Positions 21,473-33,754 of a stretch of 64,000 nucleotides of DNA are shown here, piece after piece. The notes below the pieces were generated by a model. It saw only the letters and a list, made by a program, of their open reading frames with translations, had not been told where the DNA came from and did not search any database. Within the stretch, counting starts at the first letter, position 1, and every line of letters begins with the position of its first letter. The DNA is from Rugalucina vietnamica. Taxonomy: Eukaryota > Mollusca > Bivalvia > Lucinida > Lucinidae. A program made the translations under genes and the position numbers. The stretch spans positions 54,601,356-54,665,355 of the forward strand of contig OZ024874.1 of NCBI GenBank assembly GCA_964017185.1. The letters run 5' to 3'.

Positions 21473-21534
21473 ATATAGCATCACCATGAGCCTGGATACG
21501 TTCCAGTCCAACAATATAGGTCCTGTATTCGAAG

Positions 21535-21870
21535 CCCCTATGCTTCATAAAAAGTTCGTCCAAATTGACCCACAAATTATAAAATAGAAGATTTCTGAAA
21601 AGTGTTTACCAAATATGGGCATAGTGGCCACCTTCGTCATCTGACCCATACATAGTAAGAAGAGTTTCATATATGGCTCACATACAAAATTTGGCTAAAA
21701 TGGCCTAGTGGTTTCTGAGTAAACCAAGTTTTTATTTCAATATGTTTAAAAGACATTTGTCATAACATTGTCATAAGAAATAACATTGAAAATGAATGCA
21801 CACACAACTGATATACTGTATCTACCAACTTTCAGGTCACAAACTACAAAACGTTTTCTCATTGAGAAGC
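21535..21870 (+). repeat. Diverged relative of the 455-bp repeat family
   Basis: Contains AAATATGGGCATAGTGGCCA and ACAAAATTTGGCTAAAATGG, which align with the unit repeated at 33-38 kb. Confidence 0.55.
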
Positions 21871-23127
21871 CTACCTGACCAAATATATAAATTTAAAATA
21901 TGATTGACCTTGCAGTCGAGATGCGTAGCCAAGGCGCAATGATATAATTAAAATCGTAGCAACCAAAAACGTTCGAAAATTAAGCCATCCACTTTGAACC
22001 GACAGACAGGGCCCTAAGTAATTCCATTCGTGTGTACCAAAGACGAAACTGATTTTCATCAAACACGCAGCCCATTTTAAGCAATGCTAAATCCGCCCTG
22101 TGAAGCCGCTTTGTTGTCATGACAGTTTGTCGGCGCATCGATTTACGGGATTTTCCTTCGCGAGTCAACTGTCGAAAATGTCAGTCGTGTTAAATCGTTT
22201 ATTTAACGAGTATTTGATTTTCTCCCGTGTCGAGACCCATATTGTCTGAAAATTTAATCTTTTGTGAGAATATTGATGTATGAATCACGATATGATCGGT
22301 GTGAACAAATTTTTGTTCTAAAAAAGAAAATTGGTACTGACGATGAGAATGGCGTTTTTGTCCCAAAATTAGGCCCGAATTGGTTGAACTTTTATGAAAA
22401 AATGTCAGCATAATCGCTATTAATCCGTCAAATACGGTTCTTTTCATTCGATGCTATATAAAACATTGTCACTTTCATTCAGATTTCAATTTTATCGAGA
22501 AATATTTGAGAAAAGTAAAGCCAAATTGGAAATTGTCGTAGTTTGATACTATTTTTAGAACACAAGTTAAAGCTTTGAGGAAAATATCAATGTTGAAAAA
22601 GGTAGCAAAGCTGCTAGAGATTGTCGGTAGATTCTATATAAAGGACAATATGTTAGACTGACACATTTATCATCATTTTCTTTTTATTTTGTACCGAGTT
22701 GATAAATATATCTGACTATTACCTTAGGCAAACATATAAATCCAAGCCTCAGGCCATGGAGGTTCTGATTTAACCTGCATGCTCAGGCTCAGGAACCACT
22801 GTGTAATGGCTTGTGAGTTGCTCAATGCCACAACCTGTTGTCAATGACCTCAAGGTGATTATGCCCCATTCTCTGCGATTCTTTATGTATTTATCATTTT
22901 TGGAAATGGTTGAGGAACACCAGAGTATAGATATGCTGAATGCTCACCTGAAGGCTCAGATGAGGTAAATATGTTCAATAATTGCCACACTATTATGACT
23001 GATATTGTCCAGTGTTTCTAGAAATCAAGCTTGTGTCATTTTCTAATACATGTAGATTGATTTGTTGTTTTCAGTCTGGTAGTAAACATATGAGGCTGTG
23101 TCAAGAATCTCAAAAGATCAGCCCAGG
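21871..23127. other. Unrecognised intergenic sequence
   Basis: No gene recognised. CTCAGGC-rich stretches at about 22740-22790 may be an eroded repeat. Confidence 0.35.
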
Positions 23128-23362
23128 CCCTGAGGCTATAAAACGTTTTTCAAGCTCAGCTTAGGTGAGCATAAAATTTCAACTGCTTAATGTTGAAATG
23201 GTCAAAAAATGTGGAAAATTCAGAATAACTCAAAAACTAGTAATTTATCCTGCTAATAAATATTAAAATACCATGGCATTTTGTTGGCATTTTAACATTT
23301 ATGAGCAGGATAAATTTTAGTCTCAGCTGAGTTGAGCATGAAAGAAGTTTTATAACCTCGAA
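23128..23362. mobile_element. MITE-3 copy 2
   Basis: CCCTGAGGCTATAAAACG at the left and AGTTTTATAACCTCG at the right are imperfect inverted repeats. The inner palindrome ATTTTAACATTTATGAGCAG matches the 14.4-kb copy. Confidence 0.65.
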
Positions 23363-23864
23363 CCACCAGTCACACATGTGATGAGTTTAAGATGCATCAG
23401 AGATTTTTTTCTTTCATTTGATGACGGGATATTTCTATAGAATGTAGATTTAAGAAAATCATTGGAAGTATCACATGTATAAAGTATTTCATTTGCGATT
23501 TTACAGCTTCAAGATTAATTCAGACGTACACACTACTGATCGAACTGTAATGAGTACTGGGCTCAAAAATTTACAGAACATTTCCTTGTATTCTTCAACT
23601 TCATGTATATAGAAACCTTCTCTGTTTGTAAAACCAGGCTTTAAGGTGTTGTGTGAATCTGGCTTGGTTGTGGCGTCATAAACTTTGATGAATTAATATA
23701 TGCATGAAACTTCTATGGTTTAAACTTTTAATTCTGTACATAAAACATATAACAAGACAAACAAAGCATTATATACAATAATTGCATATTATAACAAGGA
23801 ATTCAGAAGGAAAACTTTCTTTGTGTGTTAAGCTCTGCCTGTGATCAATGTTTTTGACATAAAA

Positions 23865-24016
23865 CATGCGCAGATCCAGAAAATTTTCGCAGTGGGGTCC
23901 AAATTCCCAGAAGGGGTCTGACGGAAAATTTCAACATGGCAAAAACTAAAAATCTGGCAAATCTAGGGGGGGGGGGGGGGTCCGGACCCCCTGTCCCCCC
24001 TCTGAATACGCCCATG
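23865..24016. mobile_element. MITE-4 copy 1 (GGTCCGGACC family)
   Basis: CATGCGCAGATCCAGAAAAT at the left and CTCTGAATACGCCCATG at the right are eroded terminal inverted repeats. A poly(G) run leads into GGTCCGGACCCCC. Same family as 54743-54899. Confidence 0.7.
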
Positions 24017-24472
24017 TTCAATATCGGTCAATTTCTACAACAACGAAGCTCAGCTTTCCATACTTAAACTGGTTCATAAGAAAAGACTTCTGGATTTCTG
24101 AGTTGGCAAGAAGTTATAATAAAAACACATTTCTTTTATTTCTCAAGTCAGCTGTGGAGCATGTATACTTTTGGCCTAAAATAAAAGAGGGAGTGTTTAG
24201 GGTAACCTGACCCTACCTAGATTTTTTTTGGTGAATCCTAATTTTTTTATCTTAATATTTCTAAGATATTGAAGAAAACAACAGTATTTATGGTTTAATG
24301 ACTTTTAACAGAAAAGTAATAAGAGAATATAATAAAATTAATAAATAAATATGCACCTTTATAGTAACCCTACCTTGAGTTTTCCAAGATGTTACCCCAA
24401 ACAAACCACTTTTTTCCAGGCCTTGTTTGATCTCGAGTTCATATATGAGCTGTGCCATGTGAGATTCCATTT
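24017..24472. other. Unrecognised intergenic sequence
   Basis: AT-rich, nothing recognised. Confidence 0.35.
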
Positions 24473-24590
24473 TTAGCCTATGTGAAAACAAAGGCGCAGA
24501 TCAGCTGTGCAGTGATCAGTGGCTTTGATTCCACTACCAGGGATAGTACAATTCCTCTTCTTCCTAAATCCAAAACTTCAAGCGTCTAAA
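24473..24590 (-). mobile_element. MITE-1 fragment
   Basis: Partial copy: GAAAACAAAGGCGCAGATCA, a shortened core, then GATAGTACAATTCCTCTTCT. One end and one palindrome arm are missing. Confidence 0.65.
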
Positions 24591-24654
24591 TTAAACCATG
24601 ATACAATACGAAAACACAACCATGAAGATTTTAGTTGAAAAATTTTGATAACTT

Positions 24655-24875
24655 AAGATGGTTGTTTTTGCTGAAACATATATTGTGGGTACTACATGTT
24701 AGAATGGCCTTGGTGAGGTAGGTCTCACAAGTACCCATAGACAATAATCTTTGGATCAAAAATAAGAAAAATAGCCGTTTAAATAGGTACACCCATGCAC
24801 ACTCCAGTTTTACTATATAAAAGTGTGGTATAAATTCCAAGGCCATGTTAGCCTTTTTCTCTACTTTAACAGTTG
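24655..24875 (-). mobile_element. MITE-2 copy, eroded, reverse orientation
   Basis: Contains TATATTGTGGGTACTACATG, AAAAATAAGAAAAATAG and TTTTACTATATAAAAGTGTG in the order expected for a reversed, diverged MITE-2. Confidence 0.6.
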
Positions 24876-25425
24876 TTTCCATTGTTTATTTCGCAGTGCA
24901 GAATTTTCCTGGGTATTCACATCATATTGTTGACCATGTCAAGGGATCACATCACATTCCTTGCATGCCTCAGACCTCTGAAAGATAATTGAAATCATGT
25001 TTACTAAAGTTGCATGGGTATATATAGTAATTCACTAGCTTTGTATCCACACTGACAGTCACTATAGCAGGGCATCTAACTTAATTTTTATAGAGCTGCT
25101 AACAGTCAGACCAGTAAAGTAGTTAAATACGAAAGATACAACTACTAGTTCATTTGAATTAATGTGACTGTATCCTGTCATATCTCCGGCACTCATCGGA
25201 GGTTATAACCCGACACATAAGCCTGCTGAGTCCCAATCCCCCGGTCCCATAGGGGCTGGGGATACAAATGACTGGTGCATAACGCATATATTTTTCCCTA
25301 GCCCACAAAAACTGTTTGAACCCTATTGGAACCCATTGACCCCACAAATACTGTCCAAAGAGACAGGTAAAATTCTTCTCTAATATTTCCTGTTTTCAGA
25401 AGTAAATTATATATATTAGCATTAA
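24876..25425. other. Unrecognised intergenic sequence
   Basis: Includes ATACAAATGACTGGTGCATA at about 25263, a motif repeated at about 26346 beside another inverted repeat. No gene recognised. Confidence 0.35.
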
Positions 25426-25701
25426 CATCAGGATAACATGTCCATGTAAAGTATACCCCTTCAAACCCCACTTTTATATATAAAAAACTTTAGTATGCAG
25501 GGGTATACCTATTTTCTTATTTTTGCTCCAAACCAAATATTGTGGGTATTCATCAGAACCGTCTCGGTGTGGTTCTACGTGCACCCACAATCTCTGTTTT
25601 GAGCAAAATTATGACAAATATGAAAAATTTTCTGGTGATAATTTTAAATTTTTAAAACATAAGAAAAACATAGTATATTACATGGGCATGTTTTCTTAAT
25701 G
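25426..25701 (+). mobile_element. MITE-2 copy 4
   Basis: CATCAGGATAACATGTCCAT at the left and GGCATGTTTTCTTAATG at the right. The central hairpin has lost a few bases (CGTCTCGGTGTGGTTC). Confidence 0.75.
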
Positions 25702-25802
25702 TGACAGCAGAGTATTAACAGTGCATGCCCACTAGACATTGCTAGAATAGCTAGATTGATTAATACACAGCTTTTCTTCATTAATACACCTCACTTGTTA
25801 AT

Positions 25803-25902
25803 ATGTTAAAAAGAAAAAGAAGAAAAAAAGAAAAAGAAGAAGAAAAAAAGAAAAAGAAGAAAAAAACAAACACAAAACACACACACACACACACACACAC
25901 AA
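25803..25902. repeat. A/G-rich tract and (CA)n microsatellite
   Basis: AAAAAGAAGAAAAAAAG-type purine repeats, then about twelve CA dinucleotides at 25878-25902. Confidence 0.9.
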
Positions 25903-26050
25903 AAGCAATGACAACAAAAACATAGAGCTAGAACCACAACAGAAACACTGCCTTAAAATTACAGAGAAGAGACCAGATTTATTGGGTCCTAATTTCTGCT
26001 GATGTTGAATGGTGGTTCACCTGTTCAGACCAATTTATAAATGCACAATA

Positions 26051-26354
26051 CATTTGTAACCACTGCTCCCCCACCTACAGGGAAGGGCAGGGATTATGAC
26101 TTTAAGCTTTCAGCACCCTGCCATTAGCCCCATCCCCAGGGGGCAAACTGGAGGTCAAAACTTTGCTCTTTGACCTGCCCTTCACAGAACAAAATCTCCC
26201 TGGGGTAACCGTAAGGATCTTAATGTCAAACCCCCATTCATTTCCCATGGACTGCGGGGACAGTCGAAAAGTAACTGCTCTGCTCTTTAACCCGGCTTTC
26301 ACCCTTCCCCTCACCCTTCCCCGTAGGTGGGGGAGGGGGCAGTGATTACAAATG
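26051..26354. mobile_element. 304-bp inverted-repeat element
   Basis: CATTTGTAACCACTGCTCCC at the left matches the complement of the right end (GGGGGCAGTGATTACAAATG) across about 38 bp, with CCCCACCTAC in each arm. Interior noncoding. Confidence 0.6.
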
Positions 26355-27260
26355 ACTGGTGCAATTAGGGTTCAGCAATCTGCCAAAGATCTTTTAGAGA
26401 CCATTGTCACGATTGTGGATAGAGCTATGCTGTAATAAACATATTTGTGGGTACTTACGAGCAGTGTTAGAGTCTCACATGTCTAATCTGCCAGGTGTAC
26501 ACCCCATACATCAGAGTAAATACATGATCTTCCCCACCCACTCCTCATGTCCATGGAATGATGGTTTGGTAAATCCAGAATTTCATGATGAAATTTCACC
26601 AAAATCAAACTGATTAATTAAATCCTTTCCACAAAATGGAGAAAGGTGACAACAAGTATCACACATTTTGATTTACAGAGAAGAACGTGACTGTTTACAC
26701 CACAGAAATACTTCAAAAACGACCGCCGACTTTACACATGTGGTGTGACGCAATACGATCTTCTCCAATACACAGAATTAGCCTCAACACGGTCAAATCT
26801 ATCTTGATGACTTACGAACGGTCAAATATAATATCCGAGTGTGAACAATTTTTTGTTCTAATATAATTGGCACCCCCTAAAATTCTCATTTCAGGGGAAT
26901 GCCGTGACAGGCAAAAGTGTTTCGCGTCGTTTTCGTTGAAAAAAAGTTTGTCATGTGGCGTCTCAGTGTAAGATGGTAATATGAAATCCCGGACAAGGCG
27001 GATCTAGCTGCACCGTATAACAGCTATTGTTTTAAGCACAGCAACAAGCGTGTCATTTTGAGAGTAATTTCGACCAAAAAAGAGGTCGCCATTTTGTTTC
27101 GGATTATTTTGCGGCGAGTAAGGTTTCAAAATAAAATACAATCACCGCATGCACGCTGGCTGCGTCCTCACTGTTGAGACCCGATTGATACATACATACC
27201 AAGTATCGTTGCAATAGGTTTATCGGCCCTGAGGAGAAGACTTTTCAAGTGAGTTTATTA
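26355..27260. other. Unrecognised intergenic sequence
   Basis: No gene or repeat recognised. Confidence 0.35.
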
Positions 27261-27680
27261 TAAATGTGCACGACGGTTGTCTTGGTCCTGTGACCCATAT
27301 ACCCTTACACACAACATTTGAGAAAATCAAATTTTGATTTTCATAAGTAAATGGCCTTTGGCCAAGGTCAAGGTATGTCACTGAATTTGAAATCTCACAG
27401 TTTCATTAATTCCTTAATTCGATACGTTATCTGTATCTACAAATCTTCAGACCACAGGCTTCTGAAAACCTTCGGGGAAAAAAAAACATCCAACGTCTAC
27501 AATTTTCCCCATTGAAAAGCCTGCATGGCATGAGTTGACCTTGTCGTCAACCCAAGGTCATGACGACTTCAAACTAAATTGGACTGGAGTCTCCGATGCT
27601 AAATACCATGTTTCGTAGAAATCAACCCACCGGTTCCGACGAAGAAACGTCTGTATATATAGCTATGGTGCCTTCAAGTT
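27261..27680 (+). repeat. Diverged dispersed repeat related to the 455-bp family
   Basis: Shows the same order of segments as the 33-38 kb units: CAAGGTCAAGG, ATCTTCAGACCACAGGCTTC, AGAAATCAACCCACCGGTTC. More diverged. Confidence 0.45.
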
Positions 27681-27699
27681 CACGATCTACTACTACTAC

Positions 27700-29645
27700 A
27701 TGTATGTCACACAACCGTCAAGTAATTGAAGGATATAGTTACCTTGTGACATGAAGTTTCTTTCTATGGGAGACACCATGACCGTCTTAGATACATGGTT
27801 GGGAGGAGGGAAATAGCTGATTAGATTTTGGTGAGTTTGACCTATTTTCAAGGTCACCAGTCCATGAAAACTGTCAAAATTAGCTTTTCCGACTGCATAA
27901 ATGTAGATGTTCACTTGATTTGAGTTGGTCTGACAGCCCTATGGGTGTGAATGGTTTGCTGTCAAAATTATTTAAACTGTACACATTTATAGGACCTGGT
28001 ATTAACTTGCCCGTTGTTTGGCAGTGGTTGTAAGAATGACACGAGTAAATGAGCTATAGATGTTTGTGCAAGTTTGGTAAAAAATATATTAATTTGATCA
28101 GAAGATATGGTATCGGAAATGTTTATCTAAACAGTTTTAATGGGCTGGCGATTTGAAAATTAGTTCAAGGTCACCAAAATCTAGTAAACACTGAGTCCCC
28201 TCCCAGCAATGTTTCAGTGCAAGTTTGGTAAAACATCCATCCATTTGCTCAGAAGACATGGTATCCGAAATGCTTAATTTTCAAGGTCACCAAAATTTAA
28301 TCAACTCAACCTTGAAAAATTAGGTCAAGGTCACCAAATTTATAAACTAAGTCTCCTCCGAACAATGTTTCTGTGCAAGTTTGGTAAAAGATATGGTGTT
28401 GGAAATGTTCATTTAAACAGTTTTCATGGACTGGTGACCTTGAAAATTAGGTCAAGGTCACCAAAATCTAATCAACTATGAGTCTCCTCCCAGCAATGCT
28501 TCTGTGCAAGTTTGGTCAAAACAAAGCCATTTGTTCATAGGATATGGTGCTGGAAATGCTAAGTTTAACAGTCTTCAGGGGCTTGTGACCTTGGAAATAG
28601 GTTCAAGGTCACAAAAATCTGATGAACTCTTTGTCTTATCCCAACAAAGTTTCTGTGCAAGTTTAGTTAAAATCCATCCATTGGTTCAGAAGATATAGTG
28701 CCGGAAAGGCTAATTTCAAGAGGGCTGGTGACCTTGAAAATCAGGTCAAGTTGACCAAAATTTAATCAACTACATGTATAAGTCTTTTTCCAACAATCTT
28801 TCTATGCAAGTTTGGTTGAAATCCATTCATTTATGTAGAAGATATCGCGTCGGAAAAGCTAATTCTGACGGTTTTCATGGGCTGGTGACCTTGAAAAATA
28901 GGCCAAGGTCACCAAAATCTAATAAACTCTATTTCTTATCCCAACAATGTTTATGTGCAAGTTTAGTCAAAATCCATTCATTGGTTCAGAAGATATAGTA
29001 CCGGAAAGGCTAATTTCAACAGTGTTCATGGGCTGGTGACCTTGAAAATCAGGTCAAGTTGACCAAAATTTAATCAACTATAAGTCTTTTTCAAACAATC
29101 TATGCAAGTTTGGTTAAATCCATTCATTTATGTAGAAGATATCGCGTCGGAAAAGCTAATTTTGACGGTTTTCATGGGCTGGTGACCTTGAAAAATAGGC
29201 TACGGTCACCAAAATCTAATAAACTCCATGTCTCAACCCAACAATGTTTCTGTGCAAGTTTAGTCAAAATCCATTCATTGGTTCAGAAGAAAGCTAATTT
29301 CAACAGTGTTCATGGGCTGGTGACCTTGAAAATTCGGTCAAGTTGGCCAAAATTTAATCATCTCTAAGTCTTTTTCCAATAATTTTTCTGTGCAAGTTTG
29401 GTTAAAATCCATTCATCTATGCAGAAGATATCGCGCCGGAAAAGCTAATTTTGACAGTTTTCATGGGCTCGTGACCTTGAAAAATATGTCAAGGTCACCA
29501 AAATCTAATCAACACTTTCTCTTCTCCCAACCATGTATCTATGCAAGTTTGGTTCAAAAGATATCGTGTCGGAAAGAAGCTACGCGGACGCCGACGCAGA
29601 CGCCGACGGGATCCGCACCAAAGCAATATGTCCCCCGCCTTCGGT
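27700..29645 (+). repeat. 150-bp tandem array ending in a GACGCCGACG linker and terminal hairpin
   Basis: About eleven units marked by TGCAAGTTTGGT at about 28069, 28220, 28374, 28505, 28654, 28805, 28955, 29102, 29252, 29391 and 29541. Each also has a GGGCTGGTGACCTTGAAAA / AGGTCAAGGTCACCAAAATC inverted pair. From 28654 on, two unit types alternate, a dimer of about 300 bp. A unit at about 27770-27905 is inverted. The array ends with GGACGCCGACGCAGACGCCG and the hairpin TATGTCCCCCGCC/GTGGGGACATA. It looks like a non-autonomous element with a satellite core. Confidence 0.8.
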
Positions 29646-30297
29646 TGTGGGGACATAAATACGATTGTTATGCCATGCGAAGCCTGGATGAGGTATATAC
29701 ACTGCTGTACATGCAGGATTTACAAAATCATACTGTCCACTGAATTTTCCTTGGCACTGCCATGAATACGCAAAGACCGATTGTTGTGCGAATCATTCTT
29801 CAATAGCTTTTTTGCATAGCTTTAAATGGCAAGGAGCTTGTGCAACAAAAATTACCGTCACTACTTGAATTAAACCCACAGAACATGTAGATAGGTGAAA
29901 ATGAATTAATAGGGTCTAAGATCTACATTATTTATCTTATTCTAACGTGAAACAAATATTTTGACATACCCGAAATATAAAATCTAGTGCCGATAGTCTC
30001 TAAGTCAATCAAAACGCCATTCTATCAACGTGAAAACCATTTTGCGGAACTGGGGACGCACCCTGCCTATGTTTGAAATAAAATAAAAATTTACAGGATT
30101 CATCAATTATCAATTTCTTTTTATCATGGGTACACAGCTAATAAATTTGTCTTTCTTCTGAGATTTCATGAGTCGTCTACAACCCCGCTGTGTAGCAGCA
30201 ATTACGCCATTGATCCAGTTTGATCGGTTATCAAAACATCTGACACACGAATAAAATGGATTATCATCAACCAGCCATATTTTCTTTCTGGAAGGTA
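29646..30297. other. Unrecognised intergenic sequence
   Basis: AT-rich, nothing recognised. Confidence 0.35.
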
Positions 30298-30298
30298 A

Positions 30299-30499
30299 AG
30301 TCCCGGTCCCACTGTGATTAAGATCGTCATACGATTGTCTAAATATTAATTTGAGGATCATTTCTTTGACCCCGGTATGCAAATTAAGAAAGCAGAAGCA
30401 CGTTGGAGAACATTTTACAAATTTTGCATACGCAGTCTTATCAATAAACGTATTATTAGACAATCGTACGATTGGTTACGATTCAGTGGGACCGGCACT
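30299..30499. mobile_element. MITE-5, PIF/Harbinger-like, TSD TAA
   Basis: Imperfect terminal inverted repeats of about 45 bp: AGTCCCGGTCCCACTGTGAT at the left and the complement of CAGTGGGACCGGCACT at the right. TAA flanks both ends, the 3-bp target typical of PIF/Harbinger elements. An open frame through it on the minus strand has no known domain. Confidence 0.7.
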
Positions 30500-30830
30500 T
30501 AAGGCATAAGGCATTTTTAATTGCGATTGAAAGTGTGCGTTTGCGCATCTGGGGACAGTGCGAAATTGGGGACGGCAACAACCGGGACAATAGTCGTATT
30601 TCAATATAGGCACATAAGCAAGCAATCGATTTTACTAGCGCTCAGGTAAATTTACGGAGACTTTCCGATAATATCCGATATTGGCCGGCGATATTCGATT
30701 ATCATTCGGCTAATCTGTCCAGGTAATGTCAGTGTTGCCTGGGGACAGTTGAGATTTCATCGCTTTTTTTAACAGCTTTCTCTGCAGCTTTCTCTGCGTG
30801 AAAACTTGATTTTAATTAAGCGCAGTTGAA
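30500..30830. other. Unrecognised intergenic sequence
   Basis: Nothing recognised. Confidence 0.35.
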
Positions 30831-31025
30831 CCCAACTTTTATATAGCAAAACTGGGGTATGCATGGGTATAGATTGTGGGCCTCGGTGAGGCGGTTCTAA
30901 CGTGCACCCACAATCTATGTTTTGAGCAAAAATAAGAAAAATTTCAATTTTTTTTCAGATGAAAATTTTCAATTTTTATAGCTAAAATAAATCTCTGCAT
31001 ATTGCATGGGCAAGTTTTCGTAATG
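30831..31025 (+). mobile_element. MITE-2 copy 5, left-truncated
   Basis: Begins in the CCCAACTTTTATATAGCAAA segment. The left palindrome arm is shortened; the right arm and right end GGCAAGTTTTCGTAATG are intact. Confidence 0.75.
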
Positions 31026-31970
31026 CAGGGACCGGGGGTATTCATCTGCTACCCCCATGTCACTTCGGATTATTTTATATAGGATATAACAGAGAACCAA
31101 CGTAAACAAAATCATTCGTCTTGCAGATGCATTTTCAAGATGATTTAAGAAGCTGCATTTATTATTTTAATAGACTTCATTAGTTGTTTGTAACCTTATA
31201 TGGAGAATAAACGTGTTGTTCCCCTTTTGAAAATATTTGCGCAGTAGTAATCATATTGTTAAAAATAAATTTAGAAGGCTATCAGGATCCGAATGTGAAA
31301 GACACATATAAAATATTAAATAAATTTGTTTTTCTTTATATAGAAATTAAATGTAATTCGTGCCAAATAAATGAATTTAGAATATTTATACATTTTCGCT
31401 GGGTAAAAAAAAAACTTAGATATTCACAGTCTATACATATCGAATTAAATTCTTCACTTCTATACTCAAACGGGCGGTGTAAGGGCGGTGATGACCTGCA
31501 CAGCGCTGAAACACCATTTTCCATAAGACCCAAGTATGCAGTTCAACCTTGATACAGTTTTAATGATAACCAATCCGGTCTTTGTCTGACATGGTCAGAA
31601 ATGCCGACCAGAAAGTAGGTTTTCACGCTTTGGTGATTATAAGGTAGTTAGATATCCAGCGTATTTAGGCTGTCGCCGCAAGGTATTAAAGTCACGCTTC
31701 TTATAAAAACATTCTCACATGATAATTTGGCAGCGTCATAGGAAAGCTGTTTTGACAGACAAAACTGATTCTGCATATCAGGCAGGCTACTCTTAGCCAA
31801 GTCTGCATATAGAGATCTAGATTCTTAAAACGAAATTCCATGTTTAATTAAACTACATTTTTTGTTAAAGCATCATGCGGTGTAAACCTGACACGCCTCA
31901 ATAATGCAAACGGTTTATTTTCTAAGGTAGGCCAAGAAACAATTTCATGTACAAGAATAAAATACCAAAT
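31026..31970. other. Unrecognised intergenic sequence
   Basis: No gene recognised. TCTGACATGGTCAGAAATGC at about 31577 may be an eroded MITE-1 end. Confidence 0.35.
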
Positions 31971-32200
31971 GAGCCTTCGCATGAGAAAACAAGTTTGGTT
32001 TCCGACCAGGTCAGGCACAAGCCGGCCTGTACAGTCACAGAAGCAGGCTAGAAGTTTGAAATTTCGTATTTAAGAAGAAGAGGAATTTGCTATCTATGAA
32101 GCTTCGTATTTAAAAAAAAGAGGAATTTGCTATCTATGAAGCTTCGTATTTAAAAAAAAGAGGAATTTGCTATCTATGAAGCGAAAACAACGACGCAGAA
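31971..32200 (+). mobile_element. MITE-1 copy 6 with internal 40-bp triplication
   Basis: Left end GAGCCTTCGCATGAGAAAAC, then ACCAGGTCAGGCACAAGCCG. The block reading GAGGAATTTGCTATCTATGA is repeated three times with a period of about 40 bp. The central palindrome and right end are lost after GCGAAAACAACGACGCAG. Confidence 0.75.
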
Positions 32201-32275
32201 ACTTGCCATTTTCATTGAGAATTATTTCAAATTATTTCTTTGTCGTCAAGAATTTCATATATCGCATATAAAAAA

Positions 32276-32405
32276 GAAAGACAGATAGAAAGAAATGAAT
32301 AAAAGAAAGAAAGAAAACAGAAAGAAAGAAAGAAACAAAGAAACAAAGAAAGAAAGAAATGAATGAATGAATGAATGAATGAATGAATGAATGAATGAAT
32401 GAATG
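32276..32405. repeat. (GAAA)n and (GAAT)n microsatellites
   Basis: Interrupted AAAG/GAAA repeats to about 32357, then about twelve GAAT units to 32405. Open frames here are repeat by-products. Confidence 0.95.
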
Positions 32406-32525
32406 CGTAATTACACATATTTAGGTTGATAAATGTTGGAGTCTTCTCTTCTACTATAGATGTATAATGATTAAATGTTTTTGTTTCGTGTCAAAATGCT
32501 TTGAGAAAGATATTAAAAAATAGAT

Positions 32526-32556
32526 TTTACTACTACTACTACTACTACTACTACTA
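32526..32556. repeat. (TAC)n microsatellite
   Basis: About ten TAC/ACT triplets. Confidence 0.9.
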
Positions 32557-32630
32557 GTCGTAGTTAAACTTCAAAGCTGGAAAGAGACGGTCGCCGACAC
32601 TATAGACAGTAGGAATATCTGCTGACATAG

Positions 32631-32910
32631 AGATTGCACAATCAAATTTCAAATACCAGGCACGAAAGAAAGTAAAATACAGAACAACACTAAAATGTTA
32701 CAACACGAATGAAAAGCAGAGATTGCACAATCAAATTTCAAATACCAGGCACGAAAGAAAGTAAAATACAGAACAACACTAAAATGTTACAACACGAATG
32801 AAAAGCAGAGATTGCACAATCAAATTTCAAGTGCCAAACCCAGACAACAGGTACTAAAGAAAGTAAAATACAGAACAACACTAAAATGTTACAACACGAA
32901 TGAAGAGCAA
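32631..32910. repeat. 89-bp tandem repeat, three copies
   Basis: Units start AGATTGCACAATCAAATTTC at 32631, 32720 and 32809. The third carries a short insertion. The following AACAAGGTAGCCATTCGGTT resembles sequence at 63430-63460. Confidence 0.85.
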
Positions 32911-33754
32911 GTTGACTAGCTCTTTCCCAACAAGGTAGCCATTCGGTTAGCATCAACTAAATACAAAAGTGTTGAGTAAAACAGAGGTAGACAGAAAACA
33001 AGTAGCCCAAGGGCAACGATCGCTCACCTGAGAGTCAAAACAAGCGTTTACAGATAAGAAGATCTTTGAAAAGCGTGCATGGACGACAGATTGGCTAAGG
33101 TCAAGAGATGACATTGACCTTAATTAATCACATACCTTCATTCACTCCCTCAGCTCTCTTCATCTACCACTTTTCAGGTCTCAGGCTGCAACAGTTTAAA
33201 AAAATCCATTGTTTTCACTTTTTCCGATGTAAAAGCACATGTTTCCAAAATTGACCTTGCTGTAAAATAAGTCAATGTCACCCAAGGGTAATCATTTTAT
33301 CAAACTACAATGTGCTTAAGTCGTAAATGCTACATACCAAGTTTCGTGAAAATCGACTTGCCGGTTCTAGAGAAGACGATTTTTGAGTGGTCTTTACCAT
33401 ATATGGGCATGGTGGCCATCTTGATCATGTTACTAGGATTTTGCAATCATACTTTTGTTTCCACTACCCATGGAGGCCGCACATAAAATTTGGCTTTCAT
33501 TGGCCAAACAGTTTCAGAGAATAAGATCTTTGAACGGTGTGTAAGGGCAACAGACCAGCCAAGGTCAAGAGATGACCTTGACCTAAATTAATCAAATACC
33601 TTCATCTACTCAGGCTGCAATAGTTTTTTTTTTTTTTTTTCACTTTTTCCCATGTAAAAGCCAATGTTTCCAAAATTGACCTTGCCGTATAATAGGTCAA
33701 GGTCATCGCAGGGTCATGATTTATATATACATTGTAGTACTTGAGTCATAAATG

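Noticed and set aside
30110-30463. 117-aa minus-strand gene
   Set aside because: It spans a MITE and both its inverted ends, and has no recognisable domain.
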